DNA of 64,000 nucleotides from contig CAJSYZ010000007.1 in the NCBI GenBank assembly GCA_910574455.1, positions 3,908,461 through 3,972,460 on the forward strand, written 5' to 3'. Below are positions 57,799 through 64,000 of the stretch, in pieces (the stretch's first letter is position 1; each line of letters begins with the position of its first letter). Both the position numbers and the translations under genes were made by a program. This DNA is from Trichaptum fuscoviolaceum. Its lineage: Eukaryota > Basidiomycota > Agaricomycetes > Hymenochaetales > Trichaptaceae. The notes below the pieces were generated by a model. It was not told where the DNA came from. It was given only the letters and a program-made list of their open reading frames with translations, and did not search any database.

Positions 57799-59270
57799 AT
57801 GCGTCACCACAGAAACGCAGCATCGGGGGTACGGAGGTCTTTTGCTTGCTATGGCTGCATGGGCCTGAGCGCTTATTATGGCAAACCTCTTTCCGATGAG
57901 GAGCGCTTCAAGGTCGGTTGTGCTCTCTGCCATTGTGCCACTGCCAGCAACATATTACATTGTATTCATGTTGATTCCAAGGTTCTCGATGCTGTATATG
58001 AATCCGGTGTTACCTATTGGGATAGCGCTAATGTCTATGGTGATAATGAGACCTGCTCGGGAAATGGTAAGATTGCCTCTCTATTTGTTGCTCCTTGTGC
58101 CACTGGCTAAGCAGGCGATCGTAGGTTTAAGCGCACTGGGAAGCGCTCTGAAATCTTCATCGCTAGTTAGTTTGGCTTCACGCCGGACTCATCGGTTGAT
58201 GGCAGTGCGGAAAATGCGAAGGGCTTCTGTGTGGAGAGCTCCCTCAAGAAACTGGGCGTTGATTACATAGATCTTATTACCTTCATCGGTAAGTGCTTGA
58301 TTCATTGTGGTAGTAGGGTGTTTCGGATGTTAAGTTATCATATAGGCCTGATATTAAAACGCCTATCGAGGTAAACTATCGGAGCTCTGACCGAATTCGT
58401 CAAGTGAGTATCTATCAACAACCTGAGGTTTGAGCAGATAGAAGATTGACTTTGTGAATTCTAACTATAGAGCCGGAAAATCAAGCACATTGTGTCTATC
58501 TGAATGTTCTGCATCTACACTGCGCCGTGCAAATGCAGTCCACCCGATTTCCCCCCAGCCCTCGAAGTCGAATATTCACCTTTCACTCTTGATATAGAAT
58601 TCCAGACGTTGGCCTGAAGAAGACCGCCCTTGAGCTCGGAGTAACTATTGTGGCCTATTCTCCGCTCGGGCGGGATGTCTTCTGACTGAAAATACGTGAG
58701 TAGAGTTTTGTTCATTGACTTTGCGTATCATGTCCTTACGATATCAAATTGAAATCAGCGGACGATTTTGAGGAAGGGGATTTTCGACGCAGTATTTCAA
58801 GGTGTGTCTCAGGCACATTCGGCGAAGGCGCAATGACGTTAAGATCATCCATTCATAGGTACTCAAATGAGAACTTCCCGCGCATTCTTGCCCTCGCAGA
58901 TGCGCTCGGAAAGATTGGGGCTAAGCACAACGCGACAAGCGGGACAGGTTTCCCTCGCCTGGCTTCTTGCGCAAGGTCCACATGTCATTCCGATACCTGG
59001 CAACGACCACGATCAAGGCTAGTAAATGCAAATTCTTCATGACTCCCTCTATATCACCAGCTCAAATTGCCTTCTTCAGTCCTTGAAGGAAAATGTTGCT
59101 GCAGCTCAGAATCAAGCTTACTGATGAAGAGATTGCGGAAGTGCGCCGCATCGCAGTAGAGCGCGGAAGCATCCAAGACAGGAGAGCGCTATCCTCGCGG
59201 AATGGCTGAACCACTCTTTGCAGATACTCCAGCTCTAGAGAAATAAGAAAGAACGATTCAGATTTGAAGG
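57799..59270 (+). pseudogene. Aldo/keto reductase pseudogene
   Basis: Exon-like pieces follow the aldo/keto reductase plan: CMGLSAYYGKPLSDEERFK, then VLDAVYESGVTYWDSANVYG (catalytic Asp region), RSEIFIAS followed by FGFTPD, SLKKLGVDYIDLITFI, TALELGVTIVAYSPLGR, and DDFEEGDFRRSISRYSNENF with FPRILALADALGKIG. The conserved Lys after FIAS reads as a TAG stop near 58168. RGFLTG-like sequence is broken by TGA near 58681. The segment that should read VSLAWLLAQGPHVIPIPG appears only in another frame (about 58945-59000). The relatives are NADPH-dependent reductases of the yakc/pyridoxal reductase group. It is clearly non-functional as sequenced. Confidence 0.75.
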
Positions 59271-60795
59271 ACGGGTAAAATATCAGTTAAAGATCAATTG
59301 AATTAAAGTGTAATGCACAGTTCACCCGGATCATTAAAGAGTATTTTAGCCTATCTTTATCCTACAGTTTGGAGTAAGCGATTTTCCGAATGGTTTTCTT
59401 CGACGTACTAGTAGACGGATCACTTGAGGCTTTTGAACATCAGACTACAACAATGTAAATAAGGGTTTAATAATTGAAACTCCGCATCCTCATATGGGCA
59501 CATACATTTGACATCGTTCCTGCAGTCATCTCTCATTTACTTCTCAACGTCCTTTATATTGGCTTGCACTCAGCCTAGGAACTACACCTCTTAGTATGGA
59601 AACACCTTCCATATGGTGGTGCTCTAGTTGGCCAGCATTGTTGTTTGCACTTTGACTATACAGGACGCATCATGCTACGGAACGTTGTGGTATGAGAATT
59701 CACAAGCTGGAATCGCAAACTTATTGGACATGGAAGAGATTCGAGCGGCTTTACTAAGCAAATTTTTCAGGGCATATCAGAGATCATGTTCTATGAGTAC
59801 AATGCAAACTTAACTTTCACAGGTTTCTTCATATCTGTCGTGATCATCTGTTGATGAAGACAAGAAGTGGAAGCTGCATCACGGATCGTTTGAGCTTGGA
59901 TTCCGAATATCATAAGTAGTCATTTTTTGCAACCTAAAACATTACTGATACATACTAACCGTTAGTGATTAAAGTTGGAACTCATGGTCCCCACTTTCTG
60001 CGTGTGGCTACAAAACCCATAGATGCTCTTCTAAGTGCAATTCCGCTCATCAGCGCTCTCTCCAAGGCCTAAGTACTCCACCTCCACCACTAGGTGTGGA
60101 CATTGACACCAGATCTATCCACAGCCCTATCATTTATCAACTTCATTCATAAGGAAATCAAGAAGGCAAAAACATCAATATCAACGTATCCTGATCAGTC
60201 TCAATTTGGTGATCTACTGTACAGGCTCGGGCTTGTCCTGTTAGATAAATTAGTAGGAGATGTCACAAACACCCCATCCTACGGTTACAGTCTCCTTCAG
60301 TTTCGTGACCTCATAGCATACAGACCAGGTTTTGCGATCTGACGGTAATCGGGACGTGATGCCTACCCGGTGACTGAAAACGGATGAACATCAGCTAATG
60401 ATGGATCATCAACCAAGGCTTAGGCGGGGTCAAGTCTTTGCCTTCTTCTAGTCTGCACCTATTACCGTACATTAAATTTCTTACTCCTATGCTACTTTTC
60501 CTTGCCGTGATGAGAATATTGCTAGAGGCAGGAGCTACACGAGACATACTTGTCAAAAGGTCTCCCTAAATGCAACTTACTGCAGGCCATATCCTTGTGA
60601 TGGATGATCTAGACCATGTTCTCCATAATGTTTTAATCATCCAATCACCATAATTCTGATGCTATCTTGGATGAGATACATTATGCCCCGCAATTAATGC
60701 CTTGCGATAAATCCATTATAAACAGCACCCACCTGATATGCATCTGCAAGTCTGAACCCCCCTCAATCGTGTATCCAGTCACTCGTAACATGACC
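59271..60795. other. About 1.5 kb without a supported gene
   Basis: AT-rich sequence with short frames (59628-59813, 60094-60342) lacking recognisable motifs. No pheromone-like CaaX end was found. Confidence 0.4.
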
Positions 60796-62047
60796 CGGGA
60801 TATCGCATAACCCACTTGTGCCTATTGCTAACTTCCTTGCTTGCATACTCGTGCTGCTGTCCATTGTCTAAAAGCATGTTCCAATCTTGGAACGTAGGAG
60901 TGTGCTCATTTGCCATATGGATAGTCCTTTCGAGTTTTATGACTGCTGTAGACTCGATCATATGGGCTGGGAGCGTGGAGAGTTTGGCACCTGTTTGGTG
61001 TGATATAGGTACGTGTCTCACTCCTATCCCCAAGATTTATAATTTATTTTCATGCCATCAGTTACACACCTTCAGATAGCTTCCAACGCCGGTATACCTG
61101 TCTCTTCGTTCATCATCACACGAAGACTTTCCGTCATGATGCGCCATCGCAATCCCATTTTAGTGAAGAGACATGTACGTTGTCTGTCTTTCACTGGGAA
61201 TGAAAAAGTTTCTTATTTCTTGTGTCTGTAATCTCAACTTACTAGTTGATCTATCCTTTGTGCATAGGTACTCCAATAATCGCGGTTCTTTTGAGTGAGT
61301 TTTATCAATATCAAGTATTTTAACTGGTCTTCACGTTCACTCCTGATCTACAGCCTACATCGTTCAAGTCTCTCGCTTCCTAATTATTGAAGAAATCGGT
61401 TGTGGGATCGAGACTGCAGGAGTGGGATTGGGGGTCCTTATCAACAACCTGCCTCCCCTTACCTTCTCCATGTTATCGCTGACGCTGTACTCTCGTACGT
61501 GCTTGACATACGTCCATAATGAGCCAACCTCATGATCTCAGCATAGCAAGACTCATCTGGATTTACTTCAAACACAGAGAACTAGATGAGCTTCTTGCAA
61601 GCAGTTCAGTGCTGATAAACAGAGTTTCTCCAAAATCTTGGTGCTAGGCTTGTTTGATATTCTCATCACGTTTCCTGTCGCAATTCACAGTTGGTTGTAA
61701 CTTGTGAATGCTATGCAGTACAAGGGGCACCTTTTTGGCCGGGTTGGAAAGCGGGTTCACTCTGACATAACAGTGGTGGATAAGGTAACCGCTGAAGAAT
61801 GGATGTCGAGCGGACCTGGGTTTTGTTTCCAACGTTAGATTCACCCAATGGATCAACCCACTCATAGCGGTTGTATTCTTCGCTCTCTTCGGGATTACGG
61901 AGGCACAATAAACGTTGGTACCGAAGACTATTCTGGAAGATCATGAAGCCATTCGGTTTCACGCCTCGACAGGATCCCGTAGCTTCCAAGATTGTATTTG
62001 GTTCAGCACCTGCACCTGGTTTCCAGCGCGAGGGGAGTGCACACTAG
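60796..62047 (+). pseudogene. STE3-type pheromone receptor R3, multiply broken
   Basis: The region aligns along its length with R1 and R2: NPLVPIANFLACILVLLSI, then KSMFQSWNVGVCSFAIW and IIWAGSVESLAPVWCDI, VTHLQIASNAGIPVSSFIIT, VDLSLCIGTPIIAVLL, FLIIEEIGCGIETAGVGLGV, LIWIYFKHRELDELL, VRFTQWINPLIAVVFFALFG, and a tail RWYRRLFWKIMKPFGF ending at 62047. The start codon is lost (CGG where ATG should be) and the Tyr of the usual DSTYP reads TAA at 60808-60810. One-base shifts occur near 60867, 61750, 61825 and 61908. Introns keep their sites. It is on the opposite strand from R1 and R2 and faces the second epoxide hydrolase. Confidence 0.82.
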
Positions 62048-62619
62048 CGATTCGTAAGTGTTGCTCACTATTCCAAAAAACATTTTGGGACTTACCAATT
62101 CAACATAGGTCAAATCACTTACCAGCTACTACTGTTTCTGAAGGTGGAGGGCAAACTCTGAAGTCGAAACAGCGCAGGGAGATTTGTTCAGCACACAAAC
62201 CAGGGCCATCTTCTCCGTCTCTTTCTCTTCTACGAAGCCCCCGCGAGGAGGTCTAGATATGAAATTAATTGTAGAAAGGGGACATTGTAACGACATTAGA
62301 ATACAAAAATACTTCACATAATACATATGTCTCTATTATTTCTTTCTCGCTTTGGTACAATGATGCTATACCTTACCTGAAACTGGGTCAGTCTCTTTGC
62401 CTATAAGTCTTGGATCTTAAACGCTCATTGTTCTTGTGTCAAAGCGTTTGACCGAACATTTCTGGAGAAAGCGAATAGTCCTCGTTACATATTGACTATT
62501 GTACATCATTGCGTGGGCCCGCAATTTTTGCTATACAAAGCAGGGCGTTGTAGTCAACTATCACACGTTTCAAGTTGAATAGCAGGACTTTGTTTAAAGC
62601 GTCCACCGACCTACAGGTT
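62048..62619. other. Spacer between R3 and the second epoxide hydrolase
   Basis: These 572 bases join two convergent relics. No gene, repeat or CaaX-ending frame was seen. Confidence 0.4.
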
Positions 62620-64000
62620 TCAATACCATCCTTCCCTTTTACAACGTATGTACGCTGGTCCCCCCTTCCTTGAGAAATGGGAGAGCGAACATTTTGTGCA
62701 GGTCATCCACCAGATCTTGGGGCCTTTCGTGCGCAGCGAAGTGCCCGCCTTTTTCGTGCTCAGAATCGAATACTTTGTAGCCCTATGCCATTGAGCCACC
62801 TGAAGATAAAACATTATTAAGTTAAGGTCGGCCTGTTATCTTAGAGACTACACAGCAGGCTTACGCTTTGGGACAACAACTAATTCTCGGGGAAAGATGG
62901 ATACTCCATAGGCACCGTCTTGACTGGCGGTTCCGGAGCAGCACGTAGGACTTTGCCAACCTCAAAGTAGATTCTCGCACTTGCAGCCAGACCCGCGCGG
63001 GAGAACCAGTAAATCGATATCCAGGTCAAGACTTGAAAGAAATCCGATCAAAAGTCCATTGAGAATGAGAGATCTCTATTCAGGAGAAAAAAGAAAAATC
63101 ACCTTCGTCGTCCGTCCATGGGTAGGCGTCTGTCCAGTTGTTCAACTTTTCGTATATCCCAAGCAAGAAGGCCTGCTGGCGAATCCGCAAGCGAGTAGCC
63201 GATAGTCTGCGCGCTGCGTTGACTGCTCAAAGGTAGTAGCCGTTGCCTTCTGATCTGAACCATGCCGACCGTTTTAGACCCTCCTTTCTGGGTCGCTGTC
63301 CAAGGGTGACAATGAACTGTAGCCATAAGAGTGCGTTCGCAGTGGGCTCGGGGTCCGGTACTGGTTATGGGTCAATTATGTCAGGTGTCCATTGTTGGAT
63401 TCTAGCACTTCAATAACTCTTACAATCCTGAGTTTTGTATGCCAGGCCTTTATGTGCGTAGGTCCGTAGAGTGCTGCCATTCGTCTAGTGATCTATACAG
63501 GTGTATGAGGATTAATATCTGTAGCGACGCCTGATAACATACGGCGAACGGCGAAGCCCAGTCCCTCCTTGGAGTAACTATAAAAGGTCGATTAGTCGCC
63601 CAGAATAAACTATAGAGAAGGCGAATATCACACCATATTCAGTATATCCAAGCAATAGCATCAGCTTGTGTGCGACCTAACCATTAAAGAATTAGTACAG
63701 TCTGGTGCAGTTAGCGTACTATAGGCACTCAATTCACAGTATTGGTTGAGTCCAAACCTTGCTTCTTCGTCCCCTCTGAGAAACCGAACCCACAGGCAAG
63801 CTAAAAGCCACCACGTGAAAGCTCGGTGTATCAGTTTGGAGCTGGTCAACAGAGGTAGTATCTTCCTAACTTCGATAAAGCTTCCGGCCCTATGAATTCA
63901 CAATATCTTACAGCCAACAAACGTTTCAGAAGCTGTGTTTTGGCTTACATATCCGTGCACAAACAGTACGGGTACAGCATTCTCCGTCTCGCTTCTCTTG
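62620..64000 (-). pseudogene. Epoxide hydrolase copy 2, decayed and cut by the window edge
   Basis: The sequence follows copy 1 exon by exon: the C-terminal part with [22 protein letters not shown] sequence, the segment [13 protein letters not shown], the region LNQYCELSAYS matching copy 1's GLSQYSE, and an HGYG-like site near the right edge. One-base changes disrupt it: near 62783 (one extra base before CAAAGTATTCGA) and near 63160-63165 (in LLAWIYEKL). The stop matching copy 1 is TGA ending at 62620. The 5' end lies beyond 64000. The pair with R3 mirrors the intact hydrolase beside R1. Confidence 0.72.

Overview
The window reads as nuclear DNA of a mushroom-forming basidiomycete (Agaricomycete). 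Genes are split by many short GT-AG introns of about 50-65 bases, and the content is typical of that group: an AA9 polysaccharide monooxygenase with a CBM1, STE3-type pheromone receptors, a Plavaka-type transposase and a group III (Nik1-like) hybrid histidine kinase relic. No bacterial features, CRISPR array, rRNA or tRNA could be supported.

Left part (1 to about 24.6 kb) is ordinary, compact chromosome: the 3' part of a WDR7-like WD40 protein, a secreted GH20 hexosaminidase, a serine-rich protein with two C-terminal membrane segments, an AA9-CBM1 enzyme, a VPS37-like ESCRT-I subunit divergent from the mitochondrial protein NCA2, an aquaglyceroporin, a gene-free stretch of about 4 kb, and an epoxide hydrolase. 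These look intact.

From about 25 kb to the right end the window is a pheromone-receptor region. Three related STE3-type receptor copies are present: R1 (25153-26388, minus), R2 (53465-54683, minus) and R3 (60796-62047, plus). A second, decayed epoxide hydrolase lies beside R3, so an epoxide hydrolase/STE3 unit appears duplicated. R1 is complete except for one frameshift in an 11-base homopolymer; R2 and R3 carry several lesions. A short reading frame beside R1 resembles a pheromone precursor but lacks a stop after its CaaX-like motif.

The main discovery is between R1 and R2. A terminal inverted repeat of about 60 bp starts at 27289 and ends at 53054, with 33 exactly matching outer bases and a TA on each outer side. 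It bounds a putative giant DNA transposon of about 25.8 kb. Inside are a multi-exon gene of a familiar but unnamed mushroom family with an acidic tail (27.9-30.9 kb), a Lys/Glu-rich coiled-coil gene (31.3-32.3 kb), a Plavaka-type transposase (32.8-36.9 kb), and two apparently intact genes of unknown function (37.6-39.4 and 41.4-44.5 kb). Then come a WD40-like fragment, a DEDDy 3'-5' exonuclease-like gene, and a broken Nik1-type histidine kinase next to the right end. Every spacer between the five left-hand genes is filled with the same dyad-symmetric words (arms around ACTAGT, CACTG-G-CAGTG, TCAG-G-CTGA, TTCAA-G-TTGAA, GACTC-G-GAGTC). These words are nearly absent from the flanking chromosome. 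The right terminal repeat is itself split by a MITE-like insertion of about 340 bp.

A reasonable model is that the Plavaka-type enzyme mobilised the block, that the two unknown proteins act with it or are cargo, and that the dyad words are its binding sites. This is inference. The boundaries and repeats are directly visible; the functions of the cargo are not.
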